Positions 23,543 to 33,414 are shown, numbered from the stretch's first letter. The stretch: DNA of 64,000 nt from Flavobacterium cerinum (GCF_004028155.1 NZ_SBII01000007.1:1-64000), one strand, 5' to 3'. The notes: generated by a model from the letters alone, not told the origin. A program made the numbers and translations.

Positions 23543-24501
23543 TAGTCGAATGTGATTTTAGCACCTTCGGTTCTTACATCCAGCGTTACCAGTTTACCAA
23601 AAACCAAAGCCCTGTTGTCTTTTATATGTCCTGCCGGAAAATTAAAGCAAATAGGAATTTTATATTCTTTCGTAATATCCTGAATGATCTCCAGCGCGTC
23701 ATGACCCCACGGAATATCATTATCACGCATCTTGGTCATTCCTCCTATTATTATTCCTTTTACATTTTTAAAATAATTGTTGCGCTCCAGGTTCATCATC
23801 ATACGGTCTATGTGGTACAGGTATTCATCGAGGTCTTCTATAAAAATGATCTTCCCTTTATAATCGGCTTCAGAAACCGATCCTATAATACTATAAAGTA
23901 CCGAAAGATTGCCACCTATCAGTTCGCCCTGTGCCTTACCTGTTTTGTTAAACGCATGAGCCGGAATTGTATATTCAAGCTTACCTCCAAATATTCCTTT
24001 CCTAAAACTCTCTATAGCCTCAGGCGTGGCATTAGCAACACTTATACAGGCAATAGAATGTAATGTTGCAATATCAAGATTATTAATGTGACTGTGTAGT
24101 ACGGTAACATCGCTAAAACCAACAATCCATTTTGGACGCTGCTTAAACTTTGTAAAATCCAGGCGGTCTATCATTCGCACGGTGCCATAACCGCCCTTAG
24201 CACTCCATATTGCTTTTATGGAAGGATTGTCCAGCATCTGCTGAAAATCGGTTGCGCGCTGCCAATCGGCGCCAGCCAATTGATTGTTATCTAATCCTAC
24301 TGTTTTACCAATTACAACATTAAGCCCCCAGCTTTTTAACAACTTTATAGCAGGTTCTAAAGGAGCCATATCTACTTTTCTGGCTGTAGCCAATATACCA
24401 ACCGTATCGCCCTTTTTTAGGTAAGGCGGAATTTTTACAGAATTTTGTGCTTGTAGGAATAATGACAAGAGTAACAGTACTAATAAAAAGATCCTTTGCA
24501 T
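23542..24501 (-). CDS. LD-carboxypeptidase (peptidase S66), exported
   Basis: A 319-residue serine peptidase that cuts the L,D-bond of the terminal D-Ala in murein tetrapeptides during cell-wall recycling. Catalytic triad of the S66 family: Ser130 (VGFSDVT), Glu222 (FIEDLDE), His292 (AGHIKDN). A cleavable signal peptide (1-19) places it in the periplasm, whereas the E. coli enzyme is cytoplasmic. First gene of a two-gene operon with yraN. Confidence 0.9.
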   Translation of the reverse strand: MQRIFLLVLLLLSLFLQAQNSVKIPPYLKKGDTVGILATARKVDMAPLEPAIKLLKSWGLNVVIGKTVGLDNNQLAGADWQRATDFQQMLDNPSIKAIWSAKGGYGTVRMIDRLDFTKFKQRPKWIVGFSDVTVLHSHINNLDIATLHSIACISVANATPEAIESFRKGIFGGKLEYTIPAHAFNKTGKAQGELIGGNLSVLYSIIGSVSEADYKGKIIFIEDLDEYLYHIDRMMMNLERNNYFKNVKGIIIGGMTKMRDNDIPWGHDALEIIQDITKEYKIPICFNFPAGHIKDNRALVFGKLVTLDVRTEGAKITFD

Positions 24502-24521
24502 TGCTCAATTTTGGTTTATAA

Positions 24522-24548
24522 CAAACTTAACGAAAAAAAATAGTCCAA
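24522..24548 (-). promoter_or_regulatory. promoter TTG ... TAAGTTTG for the LD-carboxypeptidase operon
   Basis: On the minus strand, TTG at 24548-24546 and TAAGTTTG at 24529-24522 with 16 bp between them, about 20 bp before the ATG at 24501. Confidence 0.55.
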
Positions 24549-24651
24549 GCCATAAACATGATTGTCTTTGCTTCCAAAAGAATTTAACAAAACACTTTCA
24601 AAATAGTGTAATTCGGGCAATTAGTGGCAAAAAAATAACGTGAATAATTCG

Positions 24652-24659
24652 TACTTTTG
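24652..24659 (+). promoter_or_regulatory. -7 element TACTTTTG for metG
   Basis: Exact TAnnTTTG ending 13 bp before the metG ATG; the leader would be only a few bases long. Confidence 0.5.
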
Positions 24660-24672
24660 TATTTCTAATTAA

Positions 24673-26817
24673 ATGAATCAAATGTTACAAGATCCAAAAA
24701 GATATACTGTTACTGCTGCATTGCCTTATACAAATGGCCCAATACACATAGGTCACCTTGCCGGTGTTTATGTTCCTTCAGATATTTATTCCCGTTTCCT
24801 GAGACTTCAGGGTAGAGATGTAGCTTTTATTTGCGGAAGCGACGAACACGGTGTAGCCATATCTATGAAAGCCAAGAAAGAAGGTATTACGCCACAGGAA
24901 GTGATAGATAAATACCATGCTATCATCAAACAGTCTTTTGAAGATTTCGGAATCTCATTTGATAACTACTCCCGTACATCGGCAAAAATCCATCACGATA
25001 CGGCATCTGAATTTTTCAGAAAGTTGTATAACGATGATAAATTTATTGAAGAAGTAACAGAACAATTATACGACGAAGAGGCACAACAATTCCTAGCCGA
25101 CCGTTTCGTTATTGGAACCTGTCCTAAATGCGGTAACGATGAAGCTTATGGTGACCAATGCGAACGTTGTGGATCTACACTTAACGCGACCGATCTTATC
25201 AATCCAAAATCCACTATATCCGGAAGCAAACCGGTATTAAAAAGCACCAAACACTGGTTCCTGCCTCTTGACCGCTATGATGCGTTTTTAAGAGAGTGGA
25301 TACTGGAAGGTCATAAAAACGACTGGAAGCCTAACGTTTACGGTCAGGTAAAATCATGGTTGGATGACGGCCTTAAGCCTCGTGCTGTAACCCGTGATCT
25401 TGACTGGGGTATTCCTGTACCTGTAGAAGGTGCCGAGGGTAAAGTACTTTATGTTTGGTTTGATGCGCCTATCGGTTACATCTCTTCTACAAAAGAATGG
25501 GCACATCGTGAAGGTAAAGACTGGGAACCCTACTGGAAAAGTGCCGATACTAAAATGGTGCATTTTATAGGGAAAGACAATATTGTATTCCATTGTGTGA
25601 TATTTCCAGCTATGCTTAAAGCAGAGGGAAGCTATATACTACCGGACAACGTACCGGCAAATGAATTTTTAAACCTGGAAGGCAATAAGCTATCTACGTC
25701 TAAAAACTGGGCGGTATGGTTACACGAATATTTAATCGATTTCCCGGGTCAGCAAGATGTGTTGCGTTATGCACTAACATCTAACGCTCCCGAAACAAAA
25801 GACAATGATTTTACCTGGAAAGATTTTCAGGCAAGAAATAACAATGAACTGGTCGCTGTTTTTGGTAACTTTATTAATCGCGTGGTTGTACTTACTAACA
25901 AGTACTATGAAGGTGTTGTACCTCAACCAAACGAGTTTACAGATATTGATGAAGCTACACTTACAGAAATGCGTGCTTACCCGGCTGTTATAGCATCGTC
26001 TGTAGAGCGTTACCGTTTTAGAGAAGCATTGGGCGAGCTAATGAATCTTGCGCGTCTTGGTAATAAATACCTGGCAGATGAGGAGCCTTGGAAAGTAATT
26101 AAAGAGAACCCGGCAAGAGTACAAACACAAATGTACGTTGCATTACAAATATCGGCTGCGCTTGCTGTATTGTCTGAGCCATTCTTACCGTTTACCGCTG
26201 CTAAGCTTAAAGGCATCTTAAAAATGAACAGCGTTCCAACTGCAATACAAACATTAGGTATTGTAGAAGAAACATTAAGCTTTAATGATGCGCTTACAGC
26301 TCCAAAAGAATTGTCATGGAATGATATTTCTCTTAAAAGCGATCTTTTATTAGCAGGCCATCATATCGGCAAAGCCGAATTGCTTTTTGCTAAAATTGAA
26401 GACGAAGAGATCCAAAAACAAATAGAACGTTTGGAAGCGACTAAAACCGCTAACATTGCAGAAAATAAAAAAGCAGAACCTCAAAAAGACCTTATCACTT
26501 ATGAGGATTTCTCTAAAATGGACATCCGTACAGGAACCATTATTGAAGCCGAAAAAATGCCAAAAGCCAACAAGCTTTTAGTACTTAAAGTAGATACAGG
26601 TATTGATGTTCGCACAATTGTATCGGGTATTGCAGAAAGCTTTACTCCGGAAGAAGTAGTAGGCAAACGTGTTACCGTATTGGTAAACCTTGCTCCTCGT
26701 AACCTTCGTGGCGTAGAAAGCAACGGTATGATCTTAATGACACAAAATGCTGAAGGCAAACTGGTTTTCATTAACCCGGATACTGACGGCGTAGGAAATG
26801 GCGAAGTTATTAGCTAA
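24673..26817 (+). CDS. metG: methionine-tRNA ligase
   Basis: A 714-residue class I aminoacyl-tRNA synthetase that charges tRNA(Met). HIGH motif at 25-28 (PIHIGHLAG), zinc knuckle with two CPKCG/CERCG pairs (about 148-165), KLSTSK as the KMSKS loop (about 339), anticodon-binding helical domain, and a C-terminal EMAP/Trbp tRNA-binding domain (about 610-714, [20 protein letters not shown]) that usually gives dimerisation. An alternative ATG lies three codons in. Monocistronic with its own terminator. Confidence 0.97.
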   Translation: MNQMLQDPKRYTVTAALPYTNGPIHIGHLAGVYVPSDIYSRFLRLQGRDVAFICGSDEHGVAISMKAKKEGITPQEVIDKYHAIIKQSFEDFGISFDNYSRTSAKIHHDTASEFFRKLYNDDKFIEEVTEQLYDEEAQQFLADRFVIGTCPKCGNDEAYGDQCERCGSTLNATDLINPKSTISGSKPVLKSTKHWFLPLDRYDAFLREWILEGHKNDWKPNVYGQVKSWLDDGLKPRAVTRDLDWGIPVPVEGAEGKVLYVWFDAPIGYISSTKEWAHREGKDWEPYWKSADTKMVHFIGKDNIVFHCVIFPAMLKAEGSYILPDNVPANEFLNLEGNKLSTSKNWAVWLHEYLIDFPGQQDVLRYALTSNAPETKDNDFTWKDFQARNNNELVAVFGNFINRVVVLTNKYYEGVVPQPNEFTDIDEATLTEMRAYPAVIASSVERYRFREALGELMNLARLGNKYLADEEPWKVIKENPARVQTQMYVALQISAALAVLSEPFLPFTAAKLKGILKMNSVPTAIQTLGIVEETLSFNDALTAPKELSWNDISLKSDLLLAGHHIGKAELLFAKIEDEEIQKQIERLEATKTANIAENKKAEPQKDLITYEDFSKMDIRTGTIIEAEKMPKANKLLVLKVDTGIDVRTIVSGIAESFTPEEVVGKRVTVLVNLAPRNLRGVESNGMILMTQNAEGKLVFINPDTDGVGNGEVIS

Positions 26818-26837
26818 CTTTATCTTTCTAAAATCTC

Positions 26838-26867
26838 AAAACGGCTTCTTTTATAGAAGCCGTTTTT
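26838..26867 (+). terminator. metG terminator
   Basis: AAAACGGCTTCT and AGAAGCCGTTTT form a perfect stem with a TTTAT loop and trailing T tract. Confidence 0.9.
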
Positions 26868-26882
26868 GTTAAACAAAGCATC

Positions 26883-27197
26883 ATGAAAAAAAGAACCTCC
26901 TTTCTGTTTTTTATAGCAATACTGGCTCTACTGTTTGTAATTACCGATATCTCCCTCTGGTTTATGGTAAGCAGTAACACAACAACTTTTGATGATGCAA
27001 AACACCAATACTTAAATAATTATCCTTCCTCATTACAAAATGCCCAGCTGCTTACTGCTATTTCAATAATCTTATTGGTGTTTTCAGGCACTGTATTTCT
27101 TAGTGCTTCAAAAACCAAATCGCTTAAAATAATAGCTACAATAATGGGAATAGTAGCCGTACTGCTATTAATGTGGAAAATTTTCTCTTTAATGTAA
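26883..27197 (+). CDS. small membrane protein, unknown function
   Basis: A 104-residue protein with three predicted membrane helices (about 7-28, 56-76, 82-102) and a polar loop of about 25 residues after the first helix. No family recognised. Its stop is one base from the start of the deacetylase gene, so the two are co-transcribed. Confidence 0.7.
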   Translation: MKKRTSFLFFIAILALLFVITDISLWFMVSSNTTTFDDAKHQYLNNYPSSLQNAQLLTAISIILLVFSGTVFLSASKTKSLKIIATIMGIVAVLLLMWKIFSLM

Positions 27198-27198
27198 T

Positions 27199-28101
27199 AT
27201 GCTACCAATCGCCTACCATCCTATTTACAAACACCCGTTACCTGAAGGTCATCGTTTCCCGATGATAAAATATGAACTGCTGCCCCAGCAACTACTGCAT
27301 GAAGGCACAGCTGTAGCAAGCGATTTTTATGAACCCGGACTTCCGGACATGAAACACATACTAGCTGTTCACGACAAAGAATATGTAGATCATTTGCTTA
27401 ACCTTACCTTAGATCCCAGAGCTGTTCGTAAAATAGGTTTTCCATTATCCAACGAATTAGTAGAACGCGAACTTCGCATTGCACAGGGCACGATTTGGGG
27501 AATTCACAAAGCACTCCAGCATGGCATTGCCTTTAATATTGCCGGAGGTACCCATCATGCATATAGTGACAGAGGTGAAGCTTTCTGCCTGCTCAACGAT
27601 CAGGCTATCGGTTCGCAATACCTCATCAACACCAAACTTGCTAATAAGGTACTCATTGTAGATCTCGATGTACATCAAGGGAATGGTACTGCCGAAATTT
27701 TTACCGGAAATAATGATGTCTTTACTTTTTCCATGCACGGCAAAAGCAATTATCCTTTCAAGAAAGAAATATCAGATCTTGATATTGCCCTGCCTGATAC
27801 TACCGGAGATGATGAATACCTGTCTATCCTCCGTGAAACACTACCTAAACTTATAGACGAACAAAAACCCGATTTTATTTTTTACCTCAGCGGTGTAGAC
27901 ATACTGGCAAGTGATAAACTGGGTAAATTGGGCTGTACGCTTAATGGCTGCAAAGAGCGCGATGAATTTGTTCTCTCGCTATGTAAAAAATTAGAGATGC
28001 CTGTACAGTGCAGCATGGGTGGCGGCTATAGCCCCGATATAAAGGTGATTATCGAAGCACATGCTAACACCTATAGAATTGCAAAAAACCTTTATGTATA
28101 A
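27199..28101 (+). CDS. histone deacetylase family protein (AcuC/acetylpolyamine amidohydrolase-like)
   Basis: A 300-residue zinc-dependent deacylase of the HDAC superfamily. Active-site features: GGTHHAYSDRGEAFCLLND (tandem His pair), VDLDVHQGNGTAEIF (metal-binding Asp and His), FYLSGVDILASDKLGKLG (second metal Asp), and the glycine loop MGGGYSPD in place of the usual catalytic-Tyr GGY region, whose Tyr is present. Bacterial relatives deacetylate acetyl-CoA synthetase or acetylpolyamines; the substrate here cannot be told. Its stop is directly next to the convergent gene's stop. Confidence 0.9.
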   Translation: MLPIAYHPIYKHPLPEGHRFPMIKYELLPQQLLHEGTAVASDFYEPGLPDMKHILAVHDKEYVDHLLNLTLDPRAVRKIGFPLSNELVERELRIAQGTIWGIHKALQHGIAFNIAGGTHHAYSDRGEAFCLLNDQAIGSQYLINTKLANKVLIVDLDVHQGNGTAEIFTGNNDVFTFSMHGKSNYPFKKEISDLDIALPDTTGDDEYLSILRETLPKLIDEQKPDFIFYLSGVDILASDKLGKLGCTLNGCKERDEFVLSLCKKLEMPVQCSMGGGYSPDIKVIIEAHANTYRIAKNLYV

Positions 28102-28536
28102 TTAACCCCAGTTATATTCCAAATTTGATAGTTTCCTGTAAAAAAGAACTAAGGCAATTACCTCTAATCTGAATGTAAATTGACCATCTAGTAATGTTAA
28201 TAGAAAGGATATAGCGCAGGCAACGATTCCAAAAACAGCACAAATTTTACCCCATCCAATGGCTTTATCCTTTTCAAACCAAAGCATATAACCTATCAAT
28301 CCGTTTAAAATAAATATAAGGTATATAACAAACAGCGAATAGGGAAAAAATTTAGTGGAATCAAATCCGTAGAAGGATAGACTAGGCACCTGTCCAAACA
28401 AAAGTTGTATTGGTGTTAAACAGGCAATAACAGCAAGCACCATGAATACCCAACTAAAGAATTTAATCCACCCGGGTAATAATTCCCTTCTGTTTATTGA
28501 TGTACTATTTTCAAATTCGTCAAAATTATTATTCAT
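28102..28536 (-). CDS. four-helix membrane protein, unknown function
   Basis: A 144-residue protein with a charged N-terminus and about four membrane helices (roughly 22-46, 66-86, 97-120, 121-135). No conserved motif recognised. It lies in tail-to-tail contact with the deacetylase gene, without an intervening terminator. Confidence 0.65.
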   Translation of the reverse strand: MNNNFDEFENSTSINRRELLPGWIKFFSWVFMVLAVIACLTPIQLLFGQVPSLSFYGFDSTKFFPYSLFVIYLIFILNGLIGYMLWFEKDKAIGWGKICAVFGIVACAISFLLTLLDGQFTFRLEVIALVLFYRKLSNLEYNWG

Positions 28537-28642
28537 AAGTAGTTATTAATAAATGGCTAATTTACCATAATTTTCTGACTTATTTCGTGTTAAAAATCAC
28601 CATTTCTTACCCCTGATCTGTTCACCATAACAGAGATATACT

Positions 28643-28670
28643 AAAAAGCCTCATGCAAATGCATGAGGCC
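28643..28670 (-). terminator. ssb terminator
   Basis: GCCTCATGC and GCATGAGGC form a 9-bp perfect stem; on the minus strand it is followed by TTTTTAG. Confidence 0.82.
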
Positions 28671-28694
28671 TAAAACCATGGTTAGTGCCGGTTT

Positions 28695-29027
28695 TTACTT
28701 TCCAAAAAGCAGCACGTCACTAACAACGACTTCGGTAACATAGCGTTTCTCACCATTTTTGTCGTCGTAGCTGCGATGCGTCAGCTTGCCCTCTATGGCC
28801 AGCTCTTTACCTTTTGTTACATACTTCTCGATAATTTCGGCTGTTTTTCCCCATGCAGTCACATTGTGCCACTGGGTATCGGTTACGCGCTCACCCTTGT
28901 CGTTCGTATAGCTTTCATTAGTAGCTAGTACCAAACGGGCAAGTTTTTTACCTGCTTCAAAAATTTTGATCTCAGGATCTGCTCCTGCGTTTCCTATCAG
29001 CTGTACTTTGTTTTTTAATGCATTCAT
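28695..29027 (-). CDS. ssb: short single-stranded DNA-binding protein
   Basis: A 110-residue OB-fold SSB. Conserved segments are NKVQLIGNAGADPEIK, GERVTDTQWHNVTAWGKTAEI and KGKELAIEGKLTHRSYDDKNGEKRYVTEVVV. It ends right after the OB fold (VLLFGK) and lacks the Gly/Pro-rich linker and the acidic DDDIPF-type tail through which canonical SSB recruits repair and replication proteins. It is therefore likely a second, specialised SSB (such as for natural transformation or recombination), with the full-length SSB encoded elsewhere. It is monocistronic. Confidence 0.9.
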   Translation of the reverse strand: MNALKNKVQLIGNAGADPEIKIFEAGKKLARLVLATNESYTNDKGERVTDTQWHNVTAWGKTAEIIEKYVTKGKELAIEGKLTHRSYDDKNGEKRYVTEVVVSDVLLFGK

Positions 29028-29219
29028 GGCGTGTAAAAAATTAAATGTTATTGTTAAATCATTTCCTGCTGTAGCCTAATTATCGTAGTTTCAGCCTTGC
29101 AAAGTTGCGGTAACAGCGAAAGTTTATCCGGTTATTAACCACTTAAACTCGGTTGTAGTTATTTGTAAGCGTTTGTAAACGGATTAATTTTTGTACATTT
29201 ATATTAAAATCAGTCGATT

Positions 29220-30902
29220 ATGCAGGCAGAGATCAATAAAGTAGAATTACGTAATTTAAGAGTAGAAGATTATAAAGAACTTCGCCTTTCCATGCAGCAT
29301 GCCTACAAGGAAGTCGATATGGATATGGAAGAACCTTATTGGGGCGAAAAAGACATAAAAAGACTGCTTAAAATTTTCCCCGAAGGCCAGTTAGTAGTCC
29401 TTGTAGACGACAAAGTAGTAGGCTCTGCCCTTTCTCTTATCGTAGACCATAAAAAAGCAACTACAAATCATACTTACGAAAAGATCACTGGTAATTATAG
29501 TTTTGACACCCACGACTACGAGGGCGAGGTATTATATGGAATAGACGTTTTTATTGATCCTGCCTACAGAGGATTAAGACTGGGACGTCGTCTGTATGAA
29601 GCCCGTAAAGAACTTTGTGAACAGCTTAACCTTAGATCGATAATATTTGCCGGAAGGATGCCCGGCTACAATGAACATTCTGAAGAGCTTACCCCAAAGG
29701 AATATATTGAAAAAGTACGCTTAAAAGAAATACATGATCCTGTATTGGCTTTTCAGTTAAGCAATGATTTCCACGTTATAAAAGTAATGCGCAACTATCT
29801 TGAAGGCGACAAAGACTCTCAGGATTATGCCGTACTTATGGAATGGAACAATATTTATTATGACAAGAGTCCGGTGCTTATTAATACCCGAAAAAGTATT
29901 ATTCGTTTGGGCTTAGTACAATGGCAGATGAGGCCATTAGCAAATGTGGAAGCACTTTTTGAACAGGCTGAGTTTTTTATCGATGCTGTTTCCGGGTATG
30001 GAAGTGACTTTGCGCTGTTTCCAGAATTGTTTGTGGCACCGCTTATGGCAGATTTTAATCATCTTAGCGAAGCAGATGCCATTAGGGAAATTGCGCGTTA
30101 CTGTGAGCCTATAAGAAAGCGTTTCCAGGAAATGGCAATATCCTACAATATTAATATTATTACCGGAAGCATGCCAATGGTAGACGATGGTAACCTGTAT
30201 AATGTAGGCTTTTTGTGCAAACGCGACGGAACATCAGAAATGTATACCAAAATACATATAACTCCTAATGAAGTAAACTATTGGGGAATGGTAGGTGGCA
30301 ATGAGATCAGGACTTTTGATACCGATTGCGGTAAAATAGGCATTATGATATGTTATGATGTAGAGTTTCCTGAACTGGCACGGCTGATGGCCGATGATGG
30401 TATGAACATACTGTTTGTACCTTTCCTTACTGATACACAAAATGGATATACCCGTGTAAGGCATTGTGCACAGGCACGCGCTATAGAGAATGAATGTTAT
30501 GTTGCTATAGCCGGTTGTGTAGGTAATCTTCCTGGGGTTAATAATATGGATATCCAATATGCTCAAACCGGAGTATTTACACCTTCTGATTTTTCATTCC
30601 CGTCAAACGGTATTAAGGCAGAGGCAACCCCAAATACAGAAATGACCATTATTGTAGATGTAGATATTGACCTTTTAAAAGAACTACATGAATTTGGTAG
30701 TGTACGTATACTAAAAGACCGCCGCCATGATCTTTATAAACTTAGAAAAAGTGCCAGTGCTAAAGCAGAAACACCTTTTGAAGCAAAAGGAGGAAGATTC
30801 GCCATAAAAACATCTAAGATACACGAGGTAAAACCGGAAACAAATGATACTGAAGTCAAGCCTGTAAAGGCTAATTCAAGAACAACAAAAAAGAACGACT
30901 AA
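29220..30902 (+). CDS. GNAT acetyltransferase - carbon-nitrogen hydrolase fusion
   Basis: A 560-residue two-domain protein. Residues about 5-210 are a GNAT N-acetyltransferase (VFIDPAYRGLRLGRRLYEARKEL is the acetyl-CoA loop). Residues about 228-510 are a nitrilase-superfamily amidase with the triad Glu269 (FPELFV), Lys344 (YTKIHITPNE) and Cys378 (IMICYDVEFPE). The same fusion is widespread in Bacteroidetes; the substrate is unknown. The C-terminal 45 residues are charged and low-complexity. It is followed after 3 bp by a zinc-ribbon gene and then an epimerase-like gene, forming a three-gene operon. Confidence 0.92.
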   Translation: MQAEINKVELRNLRVEDYKELRLSMQHAYKEVDMDMEEPYWGEKDIKRLLKIFPEGQLVVLVDDKVVGSALSLIVDHKKATTNHTYEKITGNYSFDTHDYEGEVLYGIDVFIDPAYRGLRLGRRLYEARKELCEQLNLRSIIFAGRMPGYNEHSEELTPKEYIEKVRLKEIHDPVLAFQLSNDFHVIKVMRNYLEGDKDSQDYAVLMEWNNIYYDKSPVLINTRKSIIRLGLVQWQMRPLANVEALFEQAEFFIDAVSGYGSDFALFPELFVAPLMADFNHLSEADAIREIARYCEPIRKRFQEMAISYNINIITGSMPMVDDGNLYNVGFLCKRDGTSEMYTKIHITPNEVNYWGMVGGNEIRTFDTDCGKIGIMICYDVEFPELARLMADDGMNILFVPFLTDTQNGYTRVRHCAQARAIENECYVAIAGCVGNLPGVNNMDIQYAQTGVFTPSDFSFPSNGIKAEATPNTEMTIIVDVDIDLLKELHEFGSVRILKDRRHDLYKLRKSASAKAETPFEAKGGRFAIKTSKIHEVKPETNDTEVKPVKANSRTTKKND

Positions 30903-30905
30903 ACA

Positions 30906-31259
30906 ATGACGCGTAACTGCCCTGAATGCGGAGACAAAATAATAGGCCGCGAAGACAAGAAGTTTTGCAGCGATGCCTGTCGCAATGCTTTTAACAACAA
31001 GATCAATAAAGACAGTAATAATTTTATGCGCAACATAAACAACAAACTGCGCAAAAACTATCGTATTCTAAGTGAACTGAATGTTGAAGGAAAAACCAAA
31101 ACCACAAAATCGAAACTCACGAGCAAAGGTTTTGATTTTGAGTACTTCACTAATCTACTGCTCACAAAAAACGGCAATACCTATTACTTTGTTTATGAGC
31201 AGGGTTATATGCCCCTGGAAAATGATTATTACATATTAGTTAGAAAAGACATTTCTTAA
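30906..31259 (+). CDS. zinc-ribbon protein, unknown function
   Basis: A 117-residue cytoplasmic protein. An N-terminal zinc ribbon with two CxxC-like pairs (CPECGDKI, CSDACRNAF) is followed by a basic helix and a C-terminal region ending in FDFEYFTNLLLTKNGNTYYFVYEQGYMPL. Frequent in Flavobacteria but not assigned a function. Second gene of the operon; its stop overlaps the next start as TAATG (31257-31261). Confidence 0.75.
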   Translation: MTRNCPECGDKIIGREDKKFCSDACRNAFNNKINKDSNNFMRNINNKLRKNYRILSELNVEGKTKTTKSKLTSKGFDFEYFTNLLLTKNGNTYYFVYEQGYMPLENDYYILVRKDIS

Positions 31260-32062
31260 TGCAACACATATCTATTTTAGGCTGTGGCTGGCTTGGTTTG
31301 CCATTAGCAAAGGCTTTATTAAACGATGGTTTTACCATAAAGGGATCGACCACTTCTCCACATAAAATTACTACACTAGAGAATGCAGGTATTACTCCAT
31401 ATACTATCACATTAAGTGCTAAAGAAGTTTTAGGTAACATATCCGATTTTCTAAGTGGCAGCGACATCCTGATTATTGATATTCCTCCCAAATTAAGAGG
31501 CGAAAATAGTGAGCTTTTTACCGATAAGATTCAGGCATTACTGCCTCATATTGAAACATCCGGCATTAAGAATGTTATCTTTATAAGTTCTACAGCTGTC
31601 TATGCAGATGATAATACTGTTGTTACCGAAGATACTCCTGCAAAACCTATTACTGAGAGTGGCAAACAACTATTAGAATCTGAAAAAATACTCCAGGCAA
31701 ATCCAAATTTTAAAACTACGATACTACGTTTTGGTGGATTAATTGGTGAAGACAGGCATCCTGTAAAACATCTTGCAGGCAAGGAAAATATTGAAAACCC
31801 AGATGCTCCCATAAACCTTATTCATCAGGAAGACTGTATTGGTGTTATCCTAAAAATTATTGAACGGAAAACTTGGGGTGAAATCTTTAATGCGGTTGCG
31901 CCTTACCATCCTACGCGTGAAAGATACTATATAAAAAAAGCAACCGACTTAGGTCTGCCTACCCTTAAATTTAGCCAAAAAAATGAGTCGACAGGTAAAA
32001 CGGTTGCTGTTAAAAAAATTGAAGGAATATTAAAATATTCCTTCAATACAGCATTATTGTAA
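31259..32062 (+). CDS. NAD(P)-dependent epimerase/dehydratase-like protein (YeeZ-like)
   Basis: A 267-residue extended-SDR-like Rossmann protein. The N-terminal nucleotide loop is GCGWLGLPLA (8-17); NVIFISSTAVYADD carries the SDR serine region, but the usual YxxxK is altered (ITESGKQLLESEK), as in YeeZ-type proteins. Catalysis is therefore doubtful. Last gene of the operon with the GNAT-amidase fusion. Confidence 0.82.
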   Translation: MQHISILGCGWLGLPLAKALLNDGFTIKGSTTSPHKITTLENAGITPYTITLSAKEVLGNISDFLSGSDILIIDIPPKLRGENSELFTDKIQALLPHIETSGIKNVIFISSTAVYADDNTVVTEDTPAKPITESGKQLLESEKILQANPNFKTTILRFGGLIGEDRHPVKHLAGKENIENPDAPINLIHQEDCIGVILKIIERKTWGEIFNAVAPYHPTRERYYIKKATDLGLPTLKFSQKNESTGKTVAVKKIEGILKYSFNTALL

Positions 32063-32613
32063 CCATTTAACACTACTTATTGGGGGCAACAAGCGTAAAA
32101 TTGGTTGGTTTGGTGGGCGCAAAGTAATGGAAATATTAATCCTGATTATTACGGATTTTCCGCAGTTAACAGAACTTTAACGAATTTGCTTTTTTTAAAG
32201 AACATTTTATTTAAAAAAAGCGTGATATTTGTAGGAAATGTGCCAAAACAGCAAAACACTTCTAGTCGGTATCTCTATAAACTTAAATTCAGTGTTACTG
32301 GCCTCCAAATCATCAATTTTATGTTTGGGTATTCTTTAATGACATAAAATTTACAGTAGTGATTTCTGATAAGTCACTAATACACTATCTAATATAATGA
32401 GAGAGACAGAAAAATGCAATTGCGCCATCGTTGCAATTAACTTATTTTTAACAATTGAATTTTACTCATAAAAAATCCCGAAACAAGTTCAGGATTAATT
32501 ACTAAAGATTTGTCAAAACATTGGGGGAATCTTTATTATTGTTGAAATTAGGTGGCAATGAATTTTACTTTGCTAACTAATTCTGTAAGTATTTTTAAGT
32601 AAGTGGTGATTTT
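32063..32613. other. 550-bp intergenic region between convergent genes
   Basis: No credible protein gene. It contains a 9-bp stem with one mismatch (AATCCCGAA/TTCAGGATT, 32474-32496), which can act as a terminator and resembles Bacteroidetes intergenic hairpins, and a short palindrome TAGTGA/TCACTA near 32357-32379. An 80-codon frame at 32105-32347 starts with TTG and has no protein-like pattern. A degraded gene or a small RNA is possible but not shown. Confidence 0.45.
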
Positions 32614-33273
32614 TTAAATGTATCCCTGACTACGCGCTTCATTAATAAGTGCCTCATCATCGCCGGTAACATCAAGCGTTCGCTTTATTTTATATTTTCG
32701 CTTTTCTATAGCGCTATCAGATAGCGGAATGTACTTGCACAAATTTTTATTTTTAATGCCTTTAGAAAGCAACAGGATAATTTTTATGTCTACATCGTCG
32801 AGCAAAATTCCTTTTTCCTGACGCTTTAGGAAATTTAGAATAGTTTTAGAATAGTATGTACTATTACTCAATACCGCTTTAAAACCATCGGCAAGTTCGT
32901 CTGTTGTACAGTCACTCTTATTTATAAATCCTTCGGGTATAACTTTTTGAAGTATACTGCTCATGATCTCCATTTCTTTGTGCATGGTCATCATAATGAT
33001 CTTGCAATTAGGCATAGCTTCTCTTAAAAGCATAGCCATATCCTCCCCTGAATGCAAATGCTTTTCAAGAAATTGTGGTATACTATAATCCAGTATGGCC
33101 AGGTCAAATGGTATCTCTCTGTGACTTTCTATTATCTCATATCCTGATCTGCAATCATGCGCTTTTGTAAACTTTAGTTCGTTAAAATTATCCAACATTT
33201 TAAAAATAGAATGATAGCCCTCAAGTACCACTCCATGATCATCAATCGCAAGAACCTGTAACACTTTTTTCAA
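32614..33273 (-). CDS. LuxR/NarL-type response regulator (orphan)
   Basis: A 219-residue regulator with a receiver domain (about 4-140: Asp11/Asp12, phospho-acceptor Asp62 in AILDYSIPQ, Lys119 in GFINKSD) and a C-terminal LuxR-like HTH (about 150-212: DVDIKIILLLSKGIKNKNLCKYIPLSDSAIEKRKYKIKRTLDV). In Flavobacteria such regulators pair with HisKA_7TM or 7TMR kinases, but no kinase is next to it. A -7 element lies 26 bp upstream. Confidence 0.85.
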   Translation of the reverse strand: MKKVLQVLAIDDHGVVLEGYHSIFKMLDNFNELKFTKAHDCRSGYEIIESHREIPFDLAILDYSIPQFLEKHLHSGEDMAMLLREAMPNCKIIMMTMHKEMEIMSSILQKVIPEGFINKSDCTTDELADGFKAVLSNSTYYSKTILNFLKRQEKGILLDDVDIKIILLLSKGIKNKNLCKYIPLSDSAIEKRKYKIKRTLDVTGDDEALINEARSQGYI

Positions 33274-33299
33274 CTGTGTGGTATTTATTTAATGCATAA

Positions 33300-33307
33300 C
33301 AAAATTA
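33300..33307 (-). promoter_or_regulatory. -7 element TAATTTTG for the response regulator
   Basis: Exact TAnnTTTG on the minus strand, 26 bp from the ATG at 33273. Confidence 0.5.
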
Positions 33308-33378
33308 TATTTTAAATACGGAATGAAATTGCGGAAAAACCGCAATTAACATTTCGTTGATTTTTACCTATAAAAACG

Positions 33379-33414
33379 AAAAAAACCTATACTATTCACT
33401 AATATAGGTTTTTT
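33379..33414 (-). terminator. terminator after the M13 peptidase
   Basis: AAAAAACCTATA and TATAGGTTTTTT flank an 11-nt loop; 24 bp beyond the stop at 33439. Confidence 0.85.

Noticed and set aside
32105..32347. 80-codon frame in the large intergenic gap
   Set aside because: TTG start, no domain-like pattern, no spacing relation to neighbours.
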